Origin: Formosa sp. Hel3_A1_48
Lineage (GTDB): Bacteria > Bacteroidota > Bacteroidia > Flavobacteriales > Flavobacteriaceae
Assembly (NCBI RefSeq): GCF_001735715.1
Contig: NZ_CP017259.1
Location: 1,051,501 to 1,115,500, forward strand
Reading direction: 5' to 3'
DNA length: 64,000 bases
Within the stretch, counting starts at the first letter, position 1. Each line of letters starts with the position of its first letter. Positions 54,929 to 62,361 of this stretch are shown in pieces. The translations under genes were made by a program, and so were the position numbers. The notes beneath the pieces are model-generated. The model was given only the letters and a program-made list of their open reading frames with translations, was not told where the DNA came from and made no database searches.

Positions 54929-56467
54929 ATGCCGTCAAAAAATAAAAAATCACTTGCTGAAACTCACCCTGAAGTTGCCAAACAATGGCATCCCACAAAG
55001 AATAGTGGTTTTTCTTTTGACGATGAAAACCTAAAAAAATATATAAAATATTGGTGGAAATGTGACGTAGCAGATGACCACGAATGGCAATCGAATATTT
55101 ACAACCGATTAGATGGGAAAGGATGTCCTGTTTGTATTGGACAAAAAGTTGTTAAATCGAATTGTTTAGCAACAATAAATCCTGAATTAGCAAGACAATG
55201 GCATCCAACAAAGAATGGGGGTTTATCACCTTATAATGTTAGTCCAAAAAGTAATAAAAAGGTATGGTGGAAATGTGATATAGGAGATGACCACGAATGG
55301 GAATCTAAAATTAGCAATAGAGCAAATGGCAAAAACTGCCCAATTTGTTCAGGTCAAAAAGTTGTATTATCAAATTGTCTCGCCACAACAAATCCTGAAT
55401 TAGTAAGACAATGGCATCCAATAAAGAATGGAAATTTAACCCCTCACGCTGTTACTTATGGATCAAACAAGAATGTATGGTGGAAATGTGATAAAGGAGA
55501 TGACCACGAGTGGGAAGCATCCATTGTGAATAGAACTAAAAGGAACAGTGGTTGTCCTGTGTGTGGAAATGATAAAATAGTATTATCAAATTGTCTCGCC
55601 ACAACAAATCCTGAATTAGCAAGAGAATGGCATCCTACTAAAAATATTAAACTTACTCCTTTCGGAGTTACTGAAAAAAGTACAAATAAAGTATGGTGGA
55701 AATGTGATAAAGGAGACGATCACGAGTGGAGAGCAAGTCCTCTAATGAGAAAGAAGACTTCTTGCCCTGTTTGTGTAAATCTAAAGATTGTTAATTCCAA
55801 CTGTTTAGCAACAACCCACCCAAAAATCGCCAAACAATGGCATCCAACAAAAAACGGAAACTTAACCCCATTAGATATTAGCGTTGGAAGCGCAAAAAAG
55901 GTATGGTGGAAATGTAATAAAGGAGATGACCACGAATGGAAAACAAGTTCTGCTAAAAGGTTATATGGAAGAAATTGTCCTTTCTGTACCCTCACTCCCC
56001 AATCAAAACAGGAACTTACAATAACTTTTGAGTTAATGAAACTGTTTAAAAATATTGACCCAAAAGGGTTAAAAACTCGTTTAGAAGGACGATTAAGGGC
56101 AATCGATATATTTATTCCAAAACTTAATTTATGTATAGAATTTGACGGTTCTTATTGGCATAAAGATAAGCGAGACATAGACAAAATCAAATCTGAAATG
56201 CTATTTGAAGAAGGGTTTAAGTTAATACGAGTAAGAGAAGAACCACTTAAAAAGATATACGATACAGATGTTATAAGTAAGAAACCCTACGACGGCAAAC
56301 AAGTGACTAACGACATACTATCAATGATTTTATCTATATTTGAGTTAGACTATAAATTAGTGTCTAAAATTAAAGCGTATCAATCCAAAGATGGTTTACA
56401 AAACGAAAAAGGATTAGATAAATACATTGATAAAATACTAACTGAAAAAGCAGAAAAAAGTGGATAA
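54929..56467 (+). CDS. Five tandem zinc ribbons fused to a Vsr-like endonuclease domain
   Basis: A 512-residue protein. Residues ~8-350 are five copies of a zinc-ribbon unit of ~68-72 residues (DUF4379 type): 'NPELARQWHPTKNG', a WWKC, then DDHEW, then CPxC, giving one C-H-C-C site per unit. Residues ~355-460 are a PD-(D/E)XK-type nuclease of the Vsr/DUF559 group: AIDIFI near residue 391, IEFDGSYWH near 404-411 and FKLIRVREEPL. The zinc ribbons probably bind DNA and the C-terminus cuts it. It ends in a helical tail. It overlaps the next gene by 8 bp and follows the PD-(D/E)XK_4 gene by 12 bp. Confidence 0.85.
   Translation: MPSKNKKSLAETHPEVAKQWHPTKNSGFSFDDENLKKYIKYWWKCDVADDHEWQSNIYNRLDGKGCPVCIGQKVVKSNCLATINPELARQWHPTKNGGLSPYNVSPKSNKKVWWKCDIGDDHEWESKISNRANGKNCPICSGQKVVLSNCLATTNPELVRQWHPIKNGNLTPHAVTYGSNKNVWWKCDKGDDHEWEASIVNRTKRNSGCPVCGNDKIVLSNCLATTNPELAREWHPTKNIKLTPFGVTEKSTNKVWWKCDKGDDHEWRASPLMRKKTSCPVCVNLKIVNSNCLATTHPKIAKQWHPTKNGNLTPLDISVGSAKKVWWKCNKGDDHEWKTSSAKRLYGRNCPFCTLTPQSKQELTITFELMKLFKNIDPKGLKTRLEGRLRAIDIFIPKLNLCIEFDGSYWHKDKRDIDKIKSEMLFEEGFKLIRVREEPLKKIYDTDVISKKPYDGKQVTNDILSMILSIFELDYKLVSKIKAYQSKDGLQNEKGLDKYIDKILTEKAEKSG
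54955..56005 (+). repeat. In-gene tandem repeats coding for zinc ribbons
   Basis: Five direct repeats of about 205 bp. The boundary between units is most alike at 55367-55402 and 55574-55609, which share most of a 36-bp stretch (around ATTGTCTCGCCACAACAAAT). The high DNA identity suggests recent unit duplication or conversion. Confidence 0.8.
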
Positions 56468-57083
56468 AATAAAGAACTTCTTTCTAAATAATTTCATAAT
56501 AATAATTCTTATAACTCTCTGTTATTTGATTTATAATGAATACTATAATATTCTTTTGTACTTGTTTTTGATATGGATAATTTCTGTAGCCGGAATATGG
56601 ATTTATGCCGCTTTTCGTGCGTATCAGTTAAAGGACCTAAAAATAATTTTAACGCGTTCGTTATTACTTAAACTTTTTTATTTATTAATAATTATTGGTT
56701 TTGTTGTTAAATCAATTCCTTCAGTATTAGATTCGTTAACCTTTTTATATTATGACGAAAACAAAGAAAAAATAATAAATGCGCTTGTAGCAAGTAATTC
56801 AAAAACAAGTGTAAGATCCGATGGATCAACTTTTACAAGCATAAATGATAATAACGATGGAGTTAAATATATTTTTACCCTTCCATATTATTCATCCACT
56901 GAAAGTGATTCATTACCAACCTCAACAACAAAAGAGGAAACAATTAATTACTTGAAAGAAATACTTAAAGATGAGGATATAAGACGATTTAAAAATTATG
57001 ATATCTACTTTAAATTTATGTATTACAACCAGAATAATTATTTAGTTAGGGAAATTAAAATAGACCCAAATAAAGATTTTTAG
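56460..57083 (+). CDS. Membrane protein, third gene of the nuclease operon
   Basis: A 207-residue protein starting with GTG at 56460, inside the end of the zinc-ribbon gene (8-bp overlap). Three hydrophobic segments occur at ~10-25, ~29-52 (LLYLFLIWIISVAGIWIYAA) and ~68-87 (LLKLFYLLIIIGFVVKSI). After them comes a soluble domain of about 115 residues (SVRSDGSTFTSINDNNDGVK, then KEETINYLKEILKDEDIRRF). No family recognised. The overlap implies it is made together with the nucleases. Confidence 0.7.
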   Translation: MDKIKNFFLNNFIIIILITLCYLIYNEYYNILLYLFLIWIISVAGIWIYAAFRAYQLKDLKIILTRSLLLKLFYLLIIIGFVVKSIPSVLDSLTFLYYDENKEKIINALVASNSKTSVRSDGSTFTSINDNNDGVKYIFTLPYYSSTESDSLPTSTTKEETINYLKEILKDEDIRRFKNYDIYFKFMYYNQNNYLVREIKIDPNKDF

Positions 57084-57336
57084 TTTAAAAATAAACGTGA
57101 TTTTTCTTTAACCCCAATCCAATGGTTCATTAATCGTATGCAATATGTTTCTATTGTTAGATAGGAGAATTATCAATACAATAGCACCATTTAGACATAA
57201 ACAATTTCAATTCAATTTTGAAGATTAAAAAATTGCTGTAAATCAACAAGTTAAGATTAAGTTTAAAGTGTCAATAGAAAAGAAAATCTATTTTCATTAT
57301 TAAGTGAAATAATGCACCAAATATAAATGTCATATT

Positions 57337-57546
57337 ATGAGAGCCTACTTTGAAAAGCACCAAAAGCGTAATAGAACTTCCATAAGACTTCCGGATTGGA
57401 TGGAACACCAATGCAAAAGAATAGGATTATTTGAGTCTAAATCAACTTCAAAAGTGATTAGAGAAGCCATTAATGAGTATTTAGAGGGCAAAGAAATGGG
57501 ATATGGAAGTTATCTTCAAGTGCAGGGTAAATTTATCAACAAGTAA
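57337..57546 (+). CDS. Ribbon-helix-helix DNA-binding protein
   Basis: A 69-residue protein with the CopG/Arc-type pattern: strand TSIRLPDWMEHQ (~14-25), then helices with SKSTSKVIREAINEYLEG (~34-51). It is the last gene of the element, 250 bp after the nuclease operon, and its stop is 5 bp before the right GGGACCA pair. A role as excisionase or as repressor at the element end is plausible but inferred from position. Confidence 0.75.
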   Translation: MRAYFEKHQKRNRTSIRLPDWMEHQCKRIGLFESKSTSKVIREAINEYLEGKEMGYGSYLQVQGKFINK

Positions 57547-57551
57547 ATTTA

Positions 57552-57570
57552 GGGACCAAAACAGGGACCA
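57552..57570. repeat. Right paired GGGACCA repeats (probable integrase arm sites)
   Basis: GGGACCA at 57552-57558 and 57564-57570, starts 12 bp apart, the same orientation and spacing as the pair at the left end (49710-49728). They lie 41 bp from the attachment repeat. Confidence 0.65.
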
Positions 57571-57605
57571 AAAAAAGAGACAGTTCACTTTGAAAAGTCT
57601 CTTTT
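57571..57605 (-). terminator. Element-borne terminator for the restored tRNA-Ala
   Basis: Stem AAAAGAGAC (57573-57581)/GTCTCTTTT (57597-57605) with a 15-nt loop and, on the minus strand, a T-run. It lies directly beyond the tRNA-Ala 3' end and belongs to the element, so it replaces the host terminator left at 49492-49514. Confidence 0.65.
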
Positions 57606-57610
57606 AAGAA

Positions 57611-57656
57611 GTGGAGAAGATCGGATTCGAACCGACGACCTCTTGACTGCCAGTCA
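57611..57656. repeat. Right attachment-site repeat within tRNA-Ala
   Basis: 46 bp identical to 49547-49592; here the sequence continues into the full 5' half of the tRNA. It includes the anticodon-arm palindrome TGACTGCCAGTCA at its inner edge. Confidence 0.93.
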
Positions 57657-57685
57657 AGCGCTCTAGCCAACTGAGCTACATCCCC
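57612..57685 (-). tRNA. tRNA-Ala (anticodon GGC), integration target
   Basis: A 74-nt cloverleaf on the minus strand: acceptor GGGGATG/CTTCTCC, D-arm GCTC/GAGC, anticodon stem CTTGA/TCAAG with loop CTGGCAG (GGC), and T-loop GGTTCGAATCC. The G3-U70 pair that alanyl-tRNA synthetase reads is present. There is one U-U mismatch at 6-67. CCA is not encoded. Its 3' half is the repeat shared with 49547-49592. Confidence 0.93.
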
Positions 57686-57866
57686 TTTCTTTTGGTTCTA
57701 TGAACAAAAATTTTTGCAAATTTAATTCTATAGAACAGGCCAAATTTAGTAAAAACATAAAGACAAATTACAGTCATTCTCATTCTTTTCTGTTTATTTT
57801 TCAATCCCATTATTTTCTTGGCCTGTGGTTTTAATGACTATATTTGAACTTAAGCTATTTAAACTC

Positions 57867-58346
57867 ATGAAAAAAATCATATCCGTATTATGCTTTTCAA
57901 TTTTTCTCTCGAAAATTTGTTCCGCACAGCAATTTTCTAAAGCAGTAACCAAAGAGTCGTTTACGGAATGGAATTTTGGTGTAGCTTTCATAGAAAGTGT
58001 GGCTCCCTTCCCTGGCGCTTCATTTCTTTGGGGTAAAACACACACATATGAAAATAATCTAATATTTGAGTACGAAGGTGGATTTGCTTTTCCTACACTT
58101 GTGACAGGAAAAGTAGGAATAGGTAAAAAATTCGAAAACACTAAAGCTGTCATCGGAATTAGGCCATTCCCATTTAATATCTATGGACAAATGAGTATTG
58201 CTGAAAAAGAAAACGGTTATTGGATTGCTTCAATTGAATACAACCCGCTGAACCCTAAAATACGCACATCAGTGGCCGTAATAAATTTTGGATACAGACG
58301 GAATTTTGAGCTTAAAAAAAAGAAAAGTATACCCCCGAGCTTATAA
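57867..58346 (+). CDS. Secreted/outer-membrane protein, unknown function
   Basis: A 159-residue protein from the ATG at 57867: signal peptide (IISVLCFSIFLSKICSAQQ), then alternating strands (WNFGVAFIESVAPFPGASFLWG, NLIFEYEGGFAFPTLVTGKVG, ASIEYNPLNPKIRTSVAVINFGYRR, here abridged) typical of a small outer-membrane barrel. An in-frame ATG 42 bp upstream is less likely. No family recognised. It is the first host gene after the integrated element. Confidence 0.65.
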   Translation: MKKIISVLCFSIFLSKICSAQQFSKAVTKESFTEWNFGVAFIESVAPFPGASFLWGKTHTYENNLIFEYEGGFAFPTLVTGKVGIGKKFENTKAVIGIRPFPFNIYGQMSIAEKENGYWIASIEYNPLNPKIRTSVAVINFGYRRNFELKKKKSIPPSL

Positions 58347-58430
58347 GCTAAAAAAGCGCATAAAATTTCAACGCTCATACACAATAGTTATTTGTATTAA
58401 AATTCTATATCTTTGGTTAATTCACAACTC

Positions 58431-59630
58431 ATGAGAACACTTTTATACCTTTTTTCTGTTTTTTTGTTTTTTTCTTGCGCTAATAATGATGCTGTTGTTT
58501 CATGTGTGTTTTCTCCGGATCTAGAAACTTTTGAAGTTACTTATATATCATCCAGCTCAGCTATACTAACGGGAAGGATATCCTTTAATGCTGAAAACTG
58601 CAACATCCCCCCTGGGGCCCAACAGGGGTTTGTATATAGCACCTCATCTCTACCTTCAATTGAAGACAATTTAATTGCTGTTTACGGGACCGATGTTGGT
58701 GTCAATTTAGATAATTTAGAACCCAATACAACATACTATGTGCGGACATTTATCGCTAATTCATTAGGTGAGTACTACGGTAATGAAGTGCTTTTTGTGA
58801 CCTCAAATGCTATTAATTATGGCATTAGTACCTATGAGACTAGTTTCCAAGGATTGGACAGAGATTATATTGTTTATATCCCTGAAAACTACACCCCAGA
58901 ACACCCTTCCCCCCTGTTGTTTGTATACCATGGTTTTGGGGGTAACAACAACCTTACGATGAACTACACTGGCTTTAATGAAATTGCAAATCAAAACAAT
59001 TTTATAGTGGTATATCCACAAGGGAGCAACTTTATAGGCGTCCCTCACTGGAATGTAGGTGGATGGACTCTGGGAAGTACAACAGATGACATTGCATTTA
59101 CGGAGTACCTGATCAATACTATTTCCGATCAATACAGTATTAATAACGATAGAGTATATGCCACTGGAATGTCCAACGGAGGGTTTATGAGTTTTTTATT
59201 GGCCTGCCAAATGAGTGATACTTTTGCCGCTGTAGCCTCGGTTACTGGTTCGATGACCACAGAAACATATGAACAATGTACTCCTTTGCGCGAGTTGCCT
59301 GTTTTACAGATTCATGGTACAATCGACCCAATTGTACCCTACGCTGGTGTTCAAGCTTGGAATACGCCTATAGATGAAGTGTTGACTTATTGGGCAACTA
59401 ATAACGAATGTAATTTAACCCCGCAAATTATTAGCTTAGAAGATATTGACCCTGACAACAATATTAGAGTTGATGAAATTACATATGACGGCGGGACTAA
59501 CGCTAGCGTTGTAAAACACTACAAAGTCTATGGGGGGGGTCATGACTGGTTTGATAACGCTGAGATTAGCGCCAGTGAATTGGTATGGGAATTTTTCTCT
59601 AACTACGACCTCAATGGGTTAATCAATTGA
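58431..59630 (+). CDS. Lipoprotein esterase of the CE1/PHB-depolymerase type with an FN3-like domain
   Basis: A 399-residue lipoprotein (signal MRTLLYLFSVFLFFSC, lipid Cys 16). Residues ~25-120 form an FN3-like domain (SSSAILTGRISF, LEPNTTYYVRTFIANSLGEYYG). The rest is an alpha/beta hydrolase of the LpqC/polyhydroxybutyrate-depolymerase group: oxyanion region VYHGFGGNNN, nucleophile in ATGMSNGGFMS (Ser near 247), acid in IHGTIDPIVPY (~298) and His in GGGHDWF (~370). It may cleave feruloyl/acetyl esters or polyesters at the cell surface. A TATCTTTG box lies at 58408-58415. Confidence 0.88.
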   Translation: MRTLLYLFSVFLFFSCANNDAVVSCVFSPDLETFEVTYISSSSAILTGRISFNAENCNIPPGAQQGFVYSTSSLPSIEDNLIAVYGTDVGVNLDNLEPNTTYYVRTFIANSLGEYYGNEVLFVTSNAINYGISTYETSFQGLDRDYIVYIPENYTPEHPSPLLFVYHGFGGNNNLTMNYTGFNEIANQNNFIVVYPQGSNFIGVPHWNVGGWTLGSTTDDIAFTEYLINTISDQYSINNDRVYATGMSNGGFMSFLLACQMSDTFAAVASVTGSMTTETYEQCTPLRELPVLQIHGTIDPIVPYAGVQAWNTPIDEVLTYWATNNECNLTPQIISLEDIDPDNNIRVDEITYDGGTNASVVKHYKVYGGGHDWFDNAEISASELVWEFFSNYDLNGLIN

Positions 59631-59687
59631 CTAAAGAACTAACCCCGTTCAAATTGATTTTGTATTTTTGAATTCAATTTCAAGTCC

Positions 59688-61022
59688 TTGAATACAGCCA
59701 TTAGCAATAATCAAATAAACAGACTCGCTGTTCCCGCGATCATCGCTGGAATTTCAGAGCCCATTTTATCATTAACTGATGCAGCCATTGTAGGCCACAT
59801 CTCAATCAATGCTACAGAATCACTAGCTGCAGTTGGTATTGTTTCGTCTTTTCTCTCCATGCTAATATGGGTTTTAGGACAATCCCGTTCGGCCATATCC
59901 GCAATTATTTCTCAATATTTAGGGGCAAATAAGTTGAATGAAGTCAAGCAGCTCCCTGCACAAGCTATGGCTATAATTATAACTTTAAGCATTGGCGTTT
60001 GTGCGCTGACTATGCCGTTTTCTGAAGCAATTTTTAAGTTTTATAATGCCAAAGATCTTTTGCTTAGCTACAGTGTAGAATACTTCAATATTCGGATTAT
60101 AGGATTCCCATTTACATTATATACCTTTGCAATATTTGGTATTTTTAGAGGCTTACAAAACACATATTACCCAATGGTAATTGCCCTTATAGGGGCAGCA
60201 GTGAATGTTCTTCTTGATTATGTTTTAGTATACGGATTAGATGGGGTTGTCCCAGCACTAAATCTAAAAGGTGCAGCCATCGCAAGCGCTTGTTCCCAAT
60301 TTCTGATGGCACTTTTATCTACTGTTTTGTTATTGAAAAAAACACCCATCAATTTAAAATTGGCGCTGCCGCTCAATAAAGAGTTGCCAAAATTCTTACA
60401 AATGATTGGTAATCTCATCATTAGGACTTTAGCCTTAAATTTGGCCTTATATTTTGCAGCAAGCTTCGCAACTGCCTACGGCACCAATTACATTGCTGCC
60501 TACACAATAGCAATAAACTTATGGTTTTTTGCAGCCTTTGCTGTAGATGGTTATGCCAGTGCGGGAAATATAATGTCAGGCAAACTTTATGGTGCAAACC
60601 AAATCAAACTACTAGTCGAACTGAGCAATCGCCTACTAAAAAGAGCGTTAATTGTTGGTTTCTTAATGGCGGGGCTAGGAGCTCTTTTTTACAGCGCTTT
60701 GGGAACAATATTTACCAACGAAAAAGCTGTGCTTTCTGAATTTTATAAAGTTTTTTGGATCGTTCTTCTCATGCAGCCATTTTGTGCCTTAGCTTTTGTC
60801 TTCGATGGTATTTTTAAAGGGCTTGGGCAAATGAAAACATTAAGGAATGTACTAGTGTTGTCTACAATTTTAGTGTTTATTCCTGCACTTTTTGTTGGAC
60901 ACTACAATAACATGAAACTTCATGGAATACTTCTTGCGTTTACCCTATGGATGATTGCACGTGGCGCCCCATTAGTTGTAAAATTTAGAAAACAATTTTT
61001 ACCCCAAATTCAAAACCATTAA
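59688..61022 (+). CDS. MATE-family multidrug/Na+ antiporter
   Basis: A 444-residue transporter with 12 predicted spans in two related halves (LAVPAIIAGISEPILSLTDAAIVG at the start; FLQMIGNLIIRTLALNLALYF opening the second half, here partly quoted). It is close to the DinF branch of MATE exporters. The frame has no ATG before the first membrane span, and a TTG at 59688 gives NTAISNNQINRLAVPAII, as in relatives, so I use it. A TATTTTTG box is at 59663-59670. Confidence 0.9.
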   Translation: MNTAISNNQINRLAVPAIIAGISEPILSLTDAAIVGHISINATESLAAVGIVSSFLSMLIWVLGQSRSAISAIISQYLGANKLNEVKQLPAQAMAIIITLSIGVCALTMPFSEAIFKFYNAKDLLLSYSVEYFNIRIIGFPFTLYTFAIFGIFRGLQNTYYPMVIALIGAAVNVLLDYVLVYGLDGVVPALNLKGAAIASACSQFLMALLSTVLLLKKTPINLKLALPLNKELPKFLQMIGNLIIRTLALNLALYFAASFATAYGTNYIAAYTIAINLWFFAAFAVDGYASAGNIMSGKLYGANQIKLLVELSNRLLKRALIVGFLMAGLGALFYSALGTIFTNEKAVLSEFYKVFWIVLLMQPFCALAFVFDGIFKGLGQMKTLRNVLVLSTILVFIPALFVGHYNNMKLHGILLAFTLWMIARGAPLVVKFRKQFLPQIQNH

Positions 61023-61060
61023 CTTTGTTTAAAATTAACAAATAATCACAACATCAATCT

Positions 61061-61513
61061 ATGCAGAAAATAAGAATAACAAAGCAGTTTTCGTTTGAGA
61101 CAGGGCATGCATTACACGGCTACGATGGAAAATGTAAAAACATTCACGGGCATAGTTATCGGTTGGATGTTACTGTAATAGGAAAGCCTGTAGCAGACGA
61201 ATCGAATCCAAAGTGCGGCATGGTGATTGATTTTTCAGATTTAAAAAAAATTGCTAAAGATGAGATTGTGGACGTTTTCGACCATGCTACAGTTTTCAAT
61301 AAAAACACCCCTCATTTAGAATTAGCAATGCTACTGAAGTCTAAAGGACACAATGTTCTGTTAGTTGATTATCAACCAACTACCGAAATGATGGTGATCG
61401 ATTTTGCTGAAAAAATTAAAAAACGACTACCCAATAACATTAAATTACACGCTCTAAAACTTCAAGAAACAGCTACTAGCTTTGCTGAATGGTTTGCGAA
61501 CGATAACGAATAA
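61061..61513 (+). CDS. 6-carboxytetrahydropterin synthase / PTPS family (QueD-like)
   Basis: A 150-residue enzyme of the 6-pyruvoyl-tetrahydropterin synthase family. Zn ligands are visible in ETGHALHG (His) and KNIHGHSY (two His), and the CKNIHGH Cys is the catalytic one. MVIDFSDLKKI, DHATVFN and the KLQETATSFAEW end are typical. QueD makes 6-carboxytetrahydropterin for 7-deazaguanine (queuosine) synthesis. No other que genes are adjacent, so a different pterin role is possible. Its stop shares one base with the ATG of the next gene (TAATG). Confidence 0.88.
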   Translation: MQKIRITKQFSFETGHALHGYDGKCKNIHGHSYRLDVTVIGKPVADESNPKCGMVIDFSDLKKIAKDEIVDVFDHATVFNKNTPHLELAMLLKSKGHNVLLVDYQPTTEMMVIDFAEKIKKRLPNNIKLHALKLQETATSFAEWFANDNE

Positions 61514-62286
61514 TGCGTATGAACACCATCAACGTTCCAAAAGGGAAGAATGTATATTTCACATCAGATCATCATTTTGGTGCCCCTACAAAAGCGGCTT
61601 CAAAACCTAGAGAGGAAAGGTTTATTTCCTGGTTAGACCACATAAAACAGGATGCTGATGTGCTTTTTATCTTAGGGGACTTATTTGATTTTTGGTTTGA
61701 GTACAAGTACGTTATCCCAAAGGGCTTTACAAGAGTTTTAGGAAAATTAGCTGAATTGAGCGACCAAGGCATAGAAATACACTTTTTTGTGGGGAATCAC
61801 GACCTTTGGATGCGGGGGTATTTTGAAGAAGAGTTAAATATTAAAGTTTATCATAACACAGAAGAATTTAAAATCAACGATATGGTATTCTTTATCGGCC
61901 ATGGCGATGGTCTTGGGCCACATGATAAAGGGTACAAAAGATTAAAGAAAGTGTTTAAAAATTCATTTTTCAATTGGCTTTATCGTTGGCTTCATCCCGA
62001 TATTGGCGTACGTTTTGCCCAATACCTTTCGCTTAAAAATAAACTTATTTCTGGCGATGAGGACGCAAAGTTTTTAGGAAACGATGACGAGTGGCTGGTG
62101 CAATATGCACAGCGAAAATTAAAGGATAAGCACTTTGATTATTTTGTTTTTGGCCACCGCCATTTACCGTTGGAAATACAATTAAATCCCAAATCCAAAT
62201 ATGTCAATCTTGGTGATTGGATCACACACTTTACCTACGGTGTTTTTAATGGTGAAAAACTTGTTCTTAAAAAGGCTAAATCTTAA
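61513..62286 (+). CDS. lpxH: LpxH-like UDP-2,3-diacylglucosamine diphosphatase
   Basis: A 257-residue calcineurin-like metallophosphoesterase that fits the LpxH/LpxH2 step of lipid A synthesis. The metal-binding motifs are in order: FTSDHHFG, LGDLFDFWF, FVGNHDLWM, IGHGDGLG and FGHRHLP. Length is normal. It is translationally coupled to the QueD-like gene (1-bp overlap); the real start may be the second Met (61519). Confidence 0.9.
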   Translation: MRMNTINVPKGKNVYFTSDHHFGAPTKAASKPREERFISWLDHIKQDADVLFILGDLFDFWFEYKYVIPKGFTRVLGKLAELSDQGIEIHFFVGNHDLWMRGYFEEELNIKVYHNTEEFKINDMVFFIGHGDGLGPHDKGYKRLKKVFKNSFFNWLYRWLHPDIGVRFAQYLSLKNKLISGDEDAKFLGNDDEWLVQYAQRKLKDKHFDYFVFGHRHLPLEIQLNPKSKYVNLGDWITHFTYGVFNGEKLVLKKAKS

Positions 62287-62361
62287 ATTATCTCTATTTT
62301 AAACCAGTAATTATTTTTTGAGAATCTCCACTGCATATTCAAAAAAGTTCTGCTGAAAACA

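Larger units (their letters stand above)
49547..57656. mobile_element. 8.1-kb integrative element inserted in tRNA-Ala(GGC)
   Basis: The element is bounded by a 46-bp direct repeat derived from tRNA-Ala. The intact tRNA is at the right end, a tRNA 3' fragment at the left. A tyrosine integrase gene is next to the left end. Paired GGGACCA repeats occur near both ends. Contents in order: integrase, HUH-type protein, a minus-strand group (72-residue protein, membrane protein, HExxH secreted protein), a small membrane protein, the nuclease/zinc-ribbon/membrane operon, and a ribbon-helix-helix protein. No phage structural, packaging or conjugation genes are seen, so it is a small genomic island, perhaps a phage satellite or a plasmid-like integrative element. 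Confidence 0.9.

Noticed and set aside
54955-56005. CRISPR-like array
   Set aside because: The regular repeats are ~205 bp, in frame, and code for zinc ribbons; no short repeat-spacer pattern exists anywhere in the window.
57794-58153. 119-residue minus-strand frame
   Set aside because: Antisense to the secreted protein at 57867-58346, which has a clear signal peptide.
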